Shown: piece after piece, positions 1 through 11,546 of the stretch
How positions within the stretch are numbered: position 1 is the first letter of the stretch
Layout of the letters: each line of letters begins with the position of its first letter
Assembly: GCA_009829735.1 (NCBI GenBank)
Contig: CM020618.1
Location: 11,809,119-11,873,118, forward strand
Direction: 5' to 3'
DNA from: Pyropia yezoensis
Lineage: Eukaryota > Rhodophyta > Bangiophyceae > Bangiales > Bangiaceae
DNA: 64,000 bases
Notes under the pieces: generated by a model
What the model saw: only the letters and a program-made list of their open reading frames with translations
What the model was told of the DNA's origin: nothing
The model's database searches: none
Made by a program: the position numbers and the translations under genes

Positions 1-1940
1 TCGCGTGGAGGTAGTCCCTTTGACCTTGCATGGCCGAGATTTATGTGCCTCATAAGACAGCCGAGAGTACTGGTACAAAGATACGAAGCACGATAACATG
101 CCACGTATCGCCTCCACAACTTCCCCATCGTTTTACCAGGGCCGTCCACGATACGGGACCCGATTCAGGAAGGTCACCTGTGGCGGGTTGGTGGTTGGCC
201 CCTGCTTGGCTCCATCCCTCCCTTTTCAAAGGTGATTGCCAACCTCCGCATTGACCCAGATCACAGCACTCCGCGCGCACATCCACACCTTCTCCTGACC
301 TCAATTCTATTCCCCCCCTTTTATGAGCCCGCCCCGCTCGGTTCGCGCCCTCCCCCGTTGCGGCGGCTCCGCCGCGTTGCACGCCACCCGCAATGGCCAC
401 CAAGGGTGGCGGGCACACAACCCCGCCGTCCTCTTGACCCCCATTCCCCTCCCTCGGCAACTGCGCGCTTCTCGGCGACCCCGCTGTATCGGTCACTGCG
501 CCTGTGCGCCGGGGGTGGAAGGATGTTTATAAACCAAAAGCTGCTCTATGAGCATACCTGCGTGCGGTGGGCGTGTAGGTTTCTTGGGGCAGGGGGTAGG
601 GCCGTAGGGGGGGTTCGCGGCGGCGGCGGCAAGGCTCAATCAATGCACAGGCTGCGAGGCCGGGTGTCCCACGCATATTGTGACAAGCGGCCTGCCGCGG
701 TGCTCCTGGCGCACCCTCACCACTCGGAGGAGCTCCTACATTCTGAAAGCATCGGACAAGGATGGTGTCGCGCATGGTGACGAGCAGACAGGACAAAAAC
801 CCATTGTGGACCAGGAGTCTTCCAGGGTAACAATTCCTGTCATGAATATTGAATTCGCTGGTGTCTAGCGCCTAGAGTACAAGCTGACAGTGGGCCTATT
901 TTGGCTGACTGGTATTTCATTGGCTGCCGTGATTCACGGGTGTGAGTAACAGTGTTCCCCTGGATATTCAGATCACCATGAGTATCTTAGATATATGGAA
1001 GAGTGAGTATCACATACCCTGGTATTTGTTGGTGGCGAGATTTGCACGTGAGTGGCACCGTGACGTGATTCACGGACCGTTACGAGCCATCCCCCATGAT
1101 GGCCGCCGAGGGAGACCTGGGCGCCAGCGGTTCCCTTCTTGCTGCACCCCACCGTGCCAGCTCCCTGTCACCGTCACGCACGCCGTCAAAACACCTTCTC
1201 TGCAGCCACCGTTTTGGCAATGGTGGTGCTCGCCCGTTTACCTGGAAGACCCAGCAAGGCTCTCTCCACAGCCACAATGAGAATCCAGCCGGTCGTGCAG
1301 TCGCACGCGTGCAGCGCGGCTCCCACCGATACATCACGTAGCCGGCTGACGCCGCGGGGCGTGAGCCCTGCCGATGCCCCATTGGGCGCACAGAGGACCC
1401 ATCGGCCTGGAGCAGCCACGACAAAGTCACAGGACGAGTCGCGACCCAGCCACTGGCGCGGCAGGGAAGCTGCCGGACCCTCCGAGCGAGGAAACCACAG
1501 GACCCCCACGACCCTAATGTGGCAACATGCCGCCTCGGTATCCGTCTGTCTCCAACCTACTACCACAGGACCCGAACTACGACCACACTGTAATGGGCGA
1601 CTTCCACAGTGTTTACAGACAAGCCCGTTTTCTGGGGGCCAGAAGACCACGCACCGGCCATCTTCAGCTGGCAATAACCCAGCGTCAAAGACATCCTCGC
1701 AGCACGTGACCCACACCAGTCAGCTCCTCAGCTCAAGAGCTTTCCGTTGGTGGTAACTGTTTGCGCAGGGGAGCGCTTGCCGCCAAAAAAGGGAAATAAC
1801 GTGCGGCCGCCGAGACCGCGTGCTGTTGAACTACAAGCGACAAGTCCGTTCATGGGGGCCCAGTGAGCGCCCGTCTTGATATGTGGGGCGCTGGATCTGA
1901 CAAGGTTTGTGGGCAATCTCGACCACTCTGAATTGCCATC
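1..1940. other. Gene-free left flank
   Basis: I see no convincing coding region here. The reading frames are short and compositionally ordinary for GC-rich noncoding DNA. Two small sequence motifs near 979-1016 recur near 3949-3986 (see the repeat entry). Confidence 0.5.
979..1016 (+). repeat. Short direct repeat, left copy
   Basis: A stretch ending in AGTGAGTATC (1002-1011) resembles 3949-3986, with TAGATA, a short spacer and GAGTGAGTATCA-ATAC in both. The two copies lie on either side of the pogo-like transposase fossil and could be remnants of its subterminal sequence, but the orientation is direct rather than inverted, so this is unproven. Confidence 0.3.
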
Positions 1941-3434
1941 ATGCCTCTCCCATGCAGACGGACCCGGGCGGCCGCCCCACCGCCTGGGGGGAGTCTCTCG
2001 CCCATCCTCAAGACACTGCGGAGGCTCCTCATCTCTCCGAACAAGCGCCGGGTGATACAGGAGCAGCTGACAAGAGGTGCTACTGCGTCCCTAATGGCGG
2101 CTTCTGCCAACGTATCGCGGACAGTGGACCGCCACTATATCGAGACGGGCGGCAAGTCGTCCAAGCAGGGACGACCACCCGTTTCTCATCCTGACGAGGA
2201 GGAGCCGCTGATGCAGTGCATCTGGACGCGGGCCCTCATAGGCAGAGGCCTCACGCGGGACGCTTGTTTGGCGGCCTGGGAGAAGTACATTCTGGTCCTT
2301 TCTCCCACCCGGCAAGACCAGACGCGTGCCTTCTGCCTGGTCGAACAAAGCCGGGGAAAAAAAAAAAGAGAGTTTTTCATCTACTTTCGCGTCGCTGGCC
2401 GAGCTTGAAGCGATACCCCGTGAGGATGCTGGAGCAGGCCCGTGCAGAGAACTCAAGACCAGAGGTGCTGGCCAACTTTTTTGCGTCGTGGGAGCTGGCA
2501 CGCGTACGTCACGGTGACGGAGGAGGGACGGACCCGGCACGTGCCGCTGGCGTCCCACCTCAACAAGAATGCCATTGAAGTGCAGCATAACCCTGCCGGG
2601 CTCGACGAGCCGATGTTTGCCAATTTTGCGGCGCACGCAGTGGAGTTCATGAAGGGATCCTTCCCCAGCGAGCTCAGCTCTTGGCGTTTCACGGTGCCAA
2701 AGTGCTCTTTCAGTCGACGGATTGATGAAGCTGCTGCGGGCGGGCGTGAAAGAAGTTGCAGCGCCGTCGAAGCTTAGCCATGTGATTCAAGCTCTCGACA
2801 CGCGCTCTCTACTCGGGAGATTCCAACCTGCGGTCCGTCGGGCTGTCCGCGTGCGTCCGTCTACCTGACGGCAAATACCCGCTTCTCCGTCCTCGACCTT
2901 ATGGACTGCATCAACCAGGCGGCAGAGGATTCCTTCACTCCGGCATCGATGGCGTCAGTCTTCGATCGCGTGGGCATGTGGCCGTTAAATCCTTCCAAGG
3001 TGTGCCTGGAGACACTCAAAAAGGGGGTGGAGAAGCCCATGGAGGGCGTCAACCTACGGTTCTTGAAGGCCCGCATGGGTCTCGTTGTGCGTCAGCAGAT
3101 GAGCGCTCCCGTTGTGGCCAACGGGACCTCCTCGACGGCTTGGCGTTCAGTGGTTCTGACAGCACGCAAGGTTTTGGAGGCCCTCAAGAAGCTGGCCGCA
3201 GAGAAAGCGGAACGCACGGATACGCAGGAGAAGGCCCGGAAAGTGGGGGAGGAGCGTGCAACAGAGAATCGCGCCAAGCAATCTCAGAGAGGCATTGCAC
3301 CGCAGGAGCGCAAGCATCGGCGGGCATGGAAGACTATGTTCGCTGAGGTGGTGGAGGTCGCGGTGCCGTCGCGACGAGGTGTTGTCGAAATGGACGGAAG
3401 CAACAGCCCGGTGCTGCCGAGGGGAGGGGCGTAG
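1941..3434 (+). mobile_element. Decayed pogo/Tigger-like (DDE_1) DNA transposon
   Basis: Three consecutive pieces read like one DDE_1 transposase. The first (1941-2350) is an N-terminal helix-turn-helix-like region with KRRVIQEQLTRGATASL. The second contains RYPVRMLEQARAENSRPEV and NFFASWELAR (about 2405-2500), matching the CENP-B/pogo N-terminal domain end, and then GLDEPMFANFAAHAVEFM (about 2600-2650) and HVIQALDTRSLLGRFQPAVR (about 2788-2850), which resemble the DDE core. The third (2901-3434) carries ASVFDRVGMWPLNPSKV, the typical G-x-W/Y-P-L/F-N-P motif at the end of the catalytic domain, followed by a charged coiled-coil tail. The pieces are in different frames. One shift lies at the A-run 2357-2367, another near 2500, and a stop lies near 2866. 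I could not place the catalytic acidic triad. No clear terminal inverted repeats were found. The assignment rests on motif recognition only. Confidence 0.6.
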
Positions 3435-4638
3435 CCAACAGCAGTGGCCACGACCGCCGTCGGTGACAAGAGGTAGGGGTCAGGATGGCCCTGAGACGCA
3501 CTCGGCAACCGCCGTTCGTCTCCTGGAGGACGAGTGTGACCGTTGGCGCTTACAGTCGTGGGGTCTGGAGGGGGGCTGGGGTCTTCACTCGACACGCTGA
3601 TGCCAGATCTTAAAGACCAGGTATCCAACTACATTGCGTACAGTGGCTCCACGATGCACTTTCATATGAAAATCCGGTGGTCTTATTTATGGAGCCCCAC
3701 CTTGTCAGACCCACGACCGTTTCCCAATGGAGGCGGGCGCCCTGCGAGAAGAAAACATACCGCCGAGGTCGTGAGCATGATCCACGTCGAACGGTGGGCG
3801 CGACTTTGGTAACGGATGGGTAGTTCCTGAGAAGCACCAGGTGTGATCGTAGATTGGAGACGGACGGATACATTCCAGGCCAGCGAGCCAGCCCCGAGGG
3901 GTGCATGAAAAGTGCTTTCAGGAAGAAATTGTGGACGTATTTGTTCTAGATACTATTAAGAGATGGTGGAGTGAGTATCAGATACTCACTCATGGAGCCG
4001 AGTGAGTATCCAGTCAGAACTCTTGCTTGGACACCGGTAGCCAAATTCTCATGGCAATACACTCGGGTACTACCCATGACCCAAATACCCTTGAGGAGCC
4101 CTGTTGTTGACTCACTGTCAGACAGTGGATACGCAGCGAGACTGTTCGCCTATCAGCGCCAGCCCATCGTCCGTAGAATCGACAGGCGGCTAAAGTCGTG
4201 GAGGAAACTCCGTGTCCGCGGACATCTTAAAGAGCGCGGCGTTTTAGTAACCCCAACTCCAATCAATAAAGGACTGGGAAACGCCGTGTATTAGACCGGA
4301 GCCGGTCCTGAGACGACACGCGATTCGGTCCTGTGGGCGTGCCGTGACAGCCAACGACAGAGCCCCGGCAATTGGGGAGCTTCGTTTACGAGGAAACTCT
4401 TGAGAGTCGGGTGCAATGAAGAACGGTGGCAGGAAGAACTTGAAGAGGCCGGCGAGGATGTTTCTGACGCGCAATTCCACAATTTCAGGCGGTCGGGCTT
4501 GCCCCGGCAGTGGCGAAGCCAGCTGTTTCGACGGCGAAGACCCACCCGCCGTCACGGGGCGCGCGTGCCGGCCTTGGCGGTGCTCCCTGATCCGCCTTAT
4601 CCCGCTGCTCACCCCCCACTTCCCCCAGCCTTCCTTTC
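3435..4638. other. Gene-free spacer with short palindrome
   Basis: No gene is supported. The interval includes the perfect 10-bp-arm palindrome at 3970-3990, described separately. Confidence 0.4.
3970..3990. repeat. Perfect palindrome AGTGAGTATC-A-GATACTCACT
   Basis: Ten-base arms are exactly complementary around a single A at 3980. The arm occurs again, direct, at 4001-4010 and at 1002-1011. It may be a transposon end or a protein-binding site. Confidence 0.6.
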
Positions 4639-6690
4639 TTGTTGCCCCGGCTTCCTCGTTCCACCACGCCCCCCCGCGGCCTGATGGCGCTCTCCCCGGC
4701 AGGCGCGCTCGGCGTCTTTGCCTCTAACACCGCCGCTGCGTCGGCCTTCACAGTCGTGGCCCTGCCCGCCGTCACAGCCGCGGTCGTCTGCCCGACCCCT
4801 GTCCTCGCTGCCACCGCCACCGCCGCCGCTGCCGCCGCCGCTGCTCCTGCCACTCTAGTCGTTCCGGCCGCCGCCGCTGCCGCCCGCGGAAACACCACCC
4901 CCGCCGCTGCGGCGGCTTTTCCCCCCGCGGCCGAGAGCAGCGGCGGCGGCGGCAGTCCCTGTGGCGTCAGCGCACATGGGCACCGCCACGTCTCTGGTGG
5001 CCGTCCGCCAAGCGAAGTCCACACGCCGCTGCCGCCGCCGCAGCCCCGGCCGCTCTCCTCGCTCCTGCCGCCGCTGCTGCCGCCGCCGCCGCCGCCGCCG
5101 CCACCACCACTACCCCCGTCGCCGCGGCGGTGGTCCCCGTCGCTTCCGCACACGTGGGCGCCGCGACGTCTCCAGCGGCCGCCCGCCACGTCACCACCAC
5201 GCGTCGCTGCTGCCGCCACGGCCCGGGCCGATTTCGTCGTTCCCGCCGCCGCCGCCGCCGCCGCCGCCTCCGACGACACCGCCACCTCCGCCCCCGCCGC
5301 CGCTGCGGTTGTCGCCCCCGCTGCACACGGCGGCGGCGGGGGCGGCGGGGGCGGAGGTGGTGGAGGCGGTGGCGGCGGCGGCGGTCCCCATCGCGTCGGC
5401 GCACATGGGCGCCGCGACGTCTCTGGCTGGCGTGTGTGACGTCACCACCGGCCGTCGGCCACACCACCACGACCCGCCGTCGGTAATCGATGCTGCTGCC
5501 GCCGCCCGGTGTTACCGCCGACGCCGCCGGCGGTGGCTGCAGCGGATGCGGTGGCGGTGGTAGTGGAGGTGGAGGTCGCTGTGGAGGGGGTGGCGTTGGG
5601 GGCAGCGACGGCCGCGCGTGGCCACAGCAGCTCCTCGTGCTGGCTCGGGCGCCCGAGCCGGTGCCCCGGGCTGCGAACGCGGGGGGGGGAGCCCTCTATC
5701 GTGACGGCCGTATCGGTGGCGGCCGCGGCTACGATGGGAAAGGGAGTCCGCCGGGACTACTCCCTTGGATGCTGGGGGAAGGGGGCACGAGGGGGAGGGG
5801 CGAGGGGGGGGGGGGGGGGGCGGACGATGCGGGCGTCGTCCGTCGACACGGTCGAGCGCCGGTGGGGTGCGGTGTGGCTGCGGAAAGTGTGGTCCGCGCG
5901 GGCTGGGCCGCGGAGAACGCCGCCGCCGCTGCCCTGGAGGGCGGCCGCCCCCTTCTGCGTGTCCGGTCGTCTTGTTTTCTGGGCATGGGGGTGGGCGCGT
6001 TGGCCATGTCGCGCTGCGCTGCGGCGTCGATGGTGGCGGCGGCGGCGGCGGCGGCAGCCGCCGTGGCGACGGCGGCTATGGCGGCCCCACCGACGCGGCC
6101 GGCGTAGCCACCCGCGGCGGCGACAGATGACATCGCCCTCGCGGTCGTAGTGGTGCACGCAGCCTCGGTGGACGCCAGAAACGCTGGCGCCGCCGCCGCA
6201 GCTCCTGTCTCTGCCGCCGCAGCTCCTTCCGCCGCCGCCGCAGCTCCTGTCCACGCCGCAGCAGCTTATGTCGCCGCCACCGCAGCTGCTGTCCCCGCCG
6301 CCACTCTGCTGCTGTCGCCGCCGCCATTCTGCTGCTGACGCCGCCGCCCCCGCCACCGCCGTCGCTGCACTCGTGCCGGTGGCGGCGCCTTCCGAGGCGG
6401 TGCTTGCCGCGCATACCAAGCCTGCTGTGGTGGCTGCATCGGAGCCGATGCGCCGTGGCCGGTGCCGCGTGCGGCGCTCCTGCTGCCGTGGCTGCCGCTG
6501 CCACCGCCGCCGCCGCCGCTGGTGCCGCCGCGGGCAGCCTCGGCGCCTCCACCACCCCGTCCGCGGCGGGGCGGGACGTCGTCAGCCGCCGCGGTAACGG
6601 CAGCCGCGGCCAGCGGCGGTAGCCGCCTCAGCGTCCCGCCCCCGCGCTGGGAGACGGGGGCCGCTGCCGGCCAGCGGGGTCACTGGCACT
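4639..6690. repeat. GCC/GCG-rich low-complexity block with degenerate long-period repeat
   Basis: Trinucleotide-rich DNA keeps most frames open on both strands, giving poly-Ala, poly-Pro and poly-Arg frames. Within it a unit around GCGCACATGGGCGCCGCGAC recurs three times (about 4968, 5139-5165 and 5393), each time followed by a GACGTCACCACC-like or related stretch. In one frame this reads SAHMG/VxATS each time. I cannot decide whether any frame is translated. A frame beginning at 4684 runs to 5439 and is the most protein-like, but repeats alone could produce it. Confidence 0.5.
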
Positions 6691-7019
6691 GCTACCGTCC
6701 CGCGGCGCGATGGTTCTGCCGTGGTTGGTGGTGTGGCGGCGTCAGCAGCGGCGGTGGCGCTGCTGCGTGAGGCAGTGCCTGCTGTGGCGCGTTCGTTTTC
6801 TTGCGATGGGCCTCTTCGGCGGGCGGCTGCTCCTGGCGGCGGCGACCCTCTTTGTCGTCGTCATCGTCATCGTCGTCGGCGGCGATGGCGGTGGCGGCGG
6901 CGTCTGTAGCGCCGTTGCGGCGCCACCGAGGGTCAGTGGGCCCCAGCTCGAGCACGCAGCGTAGCCTGCGACCACCCGGTCACGCTGAGTGAGTGCCGGC
7001 CGCGGCGGGTAACTACCTA

Positions 7020-7510
7020 GCTGCGGGTACCGACGGCCAGCTTTACGGCATCCAGCCACGACCGTCTCCGCCACGGCCAGCGACCACTAGGCGACTGTCA
7101 GCGACCGCCAGCCTCACGCCACCCAGCGCCACGCCACCCAGCGTGGGCGAGTGCGCAGCCAGTCTCAGGCACGGCCGTACCCGCCTCGGCCAGCGACCAC
7201 TGGCCAACGGTCAGCGTCGGCCAGCCCCATGCCTCCCAGCGTGGGCGAGCGCGCAGCCAGCGACAGCCACGGCCAGCTCCGACGCGACTAGCGATCACCC
7301 GGGTGCGGCTACCGGCAGCCAGCTCCACGGCATCCATCAGCGGCGAGGCCCGCCGCGGCCAGCGACCACTCGGCAATGGAGCCCCACGCCGCCCCACGCC
7401 GCCCAGTGTAGACGAACGGGCAGCCAGCGACCGTCCACCCGCCCGCAGCCAGCGACCGTCCACCGGCCCGGAGCTAGCGCCCGCCAATCTGCCCGCAGCC
7501 AGCCGGGTGA
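7020..7510 (+). repeat. Imperfect ~97-bp tandem repeat
   Basis: The string CCCAGCGTGGGCGAG plus GCGCAGCCAG occurs at 7138-7163 and 7235-7260, with a diverged copy at 7402-7425. The words CCAGCGACCACT and ACGGCATCCA also recur between copies. The unit is about 97 bp with three or more degenerate copies. Frames through it look repeat-driven. Confidence 0.6.
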
Positions 7511-9718
7511 AGTCCCCCCTTGTGAGGAACCACCCACACTTGGGCAGCCCTCAACGTACTTGTGATGGTGTCAGCGACCCGTTCCAGCCAATAGGGCGAC
7601 AGAGTGCGGGGAAGAGGATGAAGTTGGTGACAGTGGTGAGTCTGGGGAAGAAGACGGCGCGACGCCTGTGGTGATCGAGAGGTGTTCAAATGGTTAAGGT
7701 CGTCTTTGGTCTGTGTCTGTGGTTGCCCCTCCGGTCTTCCCCGGTGGCGCCGATACTCACGCACTATATAATTACGTCCGGGCACCCGAGGCGCCCCAAA
7801 GCATGCGTTTCCCCGTCGCGCCGCCGGTAGGCACAAAACGGCCCAAACACAAAGCATGGCTTTCAGAACAAAGCATGGGCAGGCGTGCGCACTAAAGGAG
7901 TGCAGCCCCAGCTTGCCCCAAGCGAAGGGGTCCGGCGTACGGCGCCTAGTGCGCCGTCCCAGCCGGCCCCAGACGCCAGTCGGCCGAAGGTCCCAGAGGC
8001 GTGTGAGCGCGGTTCGTTCGAGTCGACCGAATCGGCCAGCAGGCTAGCCAGTCATATCGCTGCAATGCTGCAGCGAGGACATTCTAACGGACTCGCCAGC
8101 TGTGGCAGATGTGGCTCGTCATGGGTGCTGGTGGTGGCGCCTTGTCATTATGGGTTGTCGATGGCTGCTGTCGTGCGGCCAGCAGACACCGTGAGACAGC
8201 GGCTGACTTATCTTGCGTCTGGAAGGTACACCGCGTCACGCCCCACGATACAAGGAATTGATCCATGCTGCTAGGAGTTGGTTTGGCAGGATCGCTAAGG
8301 AGAGGTCGCAGATATTATCCCTTAGGTGTAAGGCATGGGATTAGGGGGGAAATCGTTACACCCCTCTCCATCTCCCAACCCGGCCACGTGTCATCGCTGA
8401 CCGTGCCCTCGCCGCCGCCGCTGCCGCCACCGTCAGGCGCGGCGAGGCGGGCCGCCTTCGTGCCAGCCGGCGGCACGGCGCCGGCATTGCCCGTGCTCGA
8501 CGGCGGCGGCCCGCCGCGGCGGCGGGGGGCGCGTCGGCCACGGCGTGGGCGGCGGCCCACGGCGGCGGCTGCGGCGGGGGCGAGTGTGCGACGGGGGGGC
8601 GCCGACCAGCCGATGGCTGCAACCACGGTGGCCGTGGCAGTCGCAGAGGGCCAGCTGCCGGCCGGCGTCGAGGACTACGGCGGCCAGCCAGCGGCGGCGT
8701 CGGCTGCGGCTGCGGCGGCGGCGACGGTGGCCAGCCGGCGGCGTCCCGCCGGCAGCGGCGGCGGCGGCTGGGGGAGGGCGGCGACCAGTCGCCACCGGCG
8801 GCGGCGGCGGCGGGGGCCAGACGACAGGCGTCCTACTCCCGGCGAGATTAAATACGGTGATTGCGACGACAATGGATGTACCCCTGAAGTTGAAAAGTGC
8901 TTCGCGATTAGCCCCCCGTGCGACCGGGGGGGGGCTGCCATTGTCTCATCTGATACCTCCTCCTCCGAACGCAGCAGCTGAGAGATCCTCAATTGCCAGA
9001 AAAGGGGACTACTTTATTGTCAAATGCTGAGCATTGGATGGCAGCTGCCACGTTGCCCAGCCCCTTTCACGTGGACGAGTCCCCCCCTCCACTGCCTCAC
9101 CCCTCCCTCCAACCACTCCTCAATCGCTTGCACTCCCTTCCCCTACCCCGCCCTCCCTCCCGCTCTGCGCCCCATCTCCAACGGCTCGCCCGCCCCGGTG
9201 CCGCCCCACACCCGCCACGCCGCCCGCAATTCCTCACTTTGCCAGACTAAACTGCTCCCAATCACATGCCCGCCCCCCCCCCCCACCGCGCTCCCACTCA
9301 CGCAACAGCGCCTCCACCACATCTTCATATCCCTGCGGCGCCCATGCCGTTCCCCACTCCCCCGCTGCCTGCCATCCCGCACCTCAAAGGGGGCATCTGT
9401 CCCCTTCAAGCTCCGCCTCCCAGCGTGCAGCACCGGCCAGCTGCCTTGCTCCTCCCGATCCCCTCTCCAACCTTCGGCACGTGACTCCCCAGTGTGGGCC
9501 TCTTTAACGCTATCCTCCACGCCCCTCCCGGGACGTGCCATCCGAGTCAGCAGATTCGTGACAGAGCTGCACCCCCCCCCCCTTTTCTCAAGGCACCTGC
9601 CCGCCCCCCGCGATGAAATAATTTCATCACCCCTCAGGTCTTCCAAACGCTTCAGCAACTATTTGCAATCACAGCGAGTAACCATCACGACATGGAGTAC
9701 ACTACCAAAATGCCTCAA
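7511..9718. other. No supported gene
   Basis: Contains GCG-rich low-complexity DNA (about 8400-8830) and a C-rich stretch (about 9060-9500). Open frames here are Ala/Arg/Pro-rich and match nothing I recognise. Confidence 0.4.
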
Positions 9719-11546
9719 TCAAACGTCATCCTCCATTTCACTCCCACTCTCGAAAGCGCTAACCTTACTACTGTCGGATCCCACAACGTCCTTCGGCTTG
9801 AACTCCTCAATCTCGCTTTCGGTAGCGCCTTCCACTGTCTCGTTCGCCGATCCCACAGTCCGGTAGTTATCCTCCATTTTAAACGCGTGATCCTCGTAGG
9901 GGCCCCATACTTCCGGCGTGATCCGCACAAATTCCACCTGAACCAGCTCTTTCAGCCGCGTCAGCGAGAAGTCAATGTTGGCGCGCCGCAATGCCGCCTT
10001 CACGGTTCCCCAGACTATCTCAACAGGGTTGAGCTCGGGATGCGCAACAGGAGATATCAGGATGGTGACATCAAACTACGCCGCCAGGTCCTGCACAAAA
10101 AACCGAGGCGCTGGGCGGTGCTTGTCCGCCTGCCCCTTCATATCCGCCCGTGTCCGATTCTGCTGCCAGTCCGCCTCCCAGCCTCCGGGAACAACATCGT
10201 GCGCTTCCAGCCAGTCCGCGAGCTCCGCCTTCCTCAGCTTGCTCGACGCCGGGCGGGTATCGTCTGTAAGATCCATACGGTACGGGGCCCGGTGCACTAC
10301 CAAGACGCCGCCCTTCATTTTCGGTGGCACGCTGTCCTCCAGCCATTTCAGCCACACCTGGGAGCTCATTTCGCCGAGGCAGTCATCAGTCTCTTTCTTG
10401 CCGACAAAGACCAGGGCCGCGTCTTCCAACAGTCCTGTGCTTCGGGAGCCGACGTATGCGATGATGATCCGCCCGCCCTTGCCCGATGGATCTTGCAGTC
10501 GTGCCTGGAGGTTGCCGTCATTCCACTTAAGAGACGGCGTCATATTCTTGCATGCCCACGTCTCGTCCGTGTAGAAAGTAGTCCGCCCAGCTTCTCGTTA
10601 TTCCTGAATACGCCGCAGGAACTCGATCCGCTGAGCCACGATCGACGGCTTTTCGCGAGCAACATCGTAGTGGTTTGGGCCACGAGAAAACGTGAAGCAC
10701 AAGTCTTGCATGCGCCGAAACAGCGTTGTTCAAGTCCACTTGTACGTGCCATTTGACTGGCCAGCGGCGCGCTCAGCAGTGATGTACAAAAGCGTCGAGC
10801 TTAGCATAGGAATCGATCTGCTCTCGTACTGCTTGTACACAGCTTCGTGCGCTCTCGCGATTTCCTTGCTGTAGCACAATAGGAAACCGTCGCACGTCCA
10901 CTCTCAGGAAACACTCACCAGGGGGGATCGGCATCGACGTCACCGGGAGGCCAAGGTTGCTGTCCTTGGAGCGCAAGCCACACGACCAAGATGGGAGCCC
11001 AAATGGGAGGGGTTTGTTGTTCTACCATTGCCAGCGGTGGATTCGCCGCCGGCCCCCTCGTCATAAGCCCTCGGAGACACCACTAACTACCCTCCACCCC
11101 AAGATGCAAGTCCCTCTGGTCATACGTAACTCGCACATACCGTGACCAATGCGGACTCCCCAATTGAAATTTAAGGGATAGAAGTCGTCTCCCTAGATAA
11201 GGGTCACATTACGGTCATCCATATTACTACACTTGCTCGGCACGCGGCGCCTCGACTGGCGCCCCTCGGGAGCTCCACCTTTCCGCGCCGAGCTCGTGTA
11301 CGCCTCTTCGTGCACGCGCTGGACGGTCGACTCACTAAGCCCTGTGGCAAAGTGCGTCCTCTCTACCGGCGTGCCTAACGCGGTGGACCGACCTCGACGG
11401 CACTCACGCTCGAAGAAGCGCCGCACGTTGGACACAATGACGGGCGCCTCCTGCGTGACGCTGTGAAGCACGCGGTCCCGCTTGCGCCCGCCGGCAGCAA
11501 CCGAACGGGGGCGGGGCATGGCGCCTCGAAAGTGTCCCGCACCCAA
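9719..11546 (-). mobile_element. Decayed mariner/IS630-like (DDE_3) transposon
   Basis: Read leftwards, the first piece starts with ATG at 11519 and holds NVRRFFERECRRGRS and TPVERTHFATGLSESTVQRV, the paired-type helix-turn-helix of DDE_3 transposases. The middle (about 10.75-11.19 kb) is unrecognisable. The catalytic core resumes near 10,680 with FYTDETW (first Asp), then GKGGRIIIAYVGS, LVFVGKKETDDCLGEM, WLKWLED, and VLVVHRAPY, where the family has Asp at the position of the His, so the second catalytic Asp seems lost. After one in-frame stop (10,073-10,075) the frame continues with HPELNPVEIVWGTVK (third acidic residue, N-P-V/I-E) and an acidic tail ending at 9719. A second in-frame stop lies near 10,615. 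It is clearly a dead copy, but the core is well preserved and so not very old. Terminal inverted repeats were not identified. Confidence 0.75.

Noticed and set aside
4485-5285. Minus-strand Ala/Gly frame as a gene
   Set aside because: GCC/GGC repeats keep every frame open; no unique sequence supports it.
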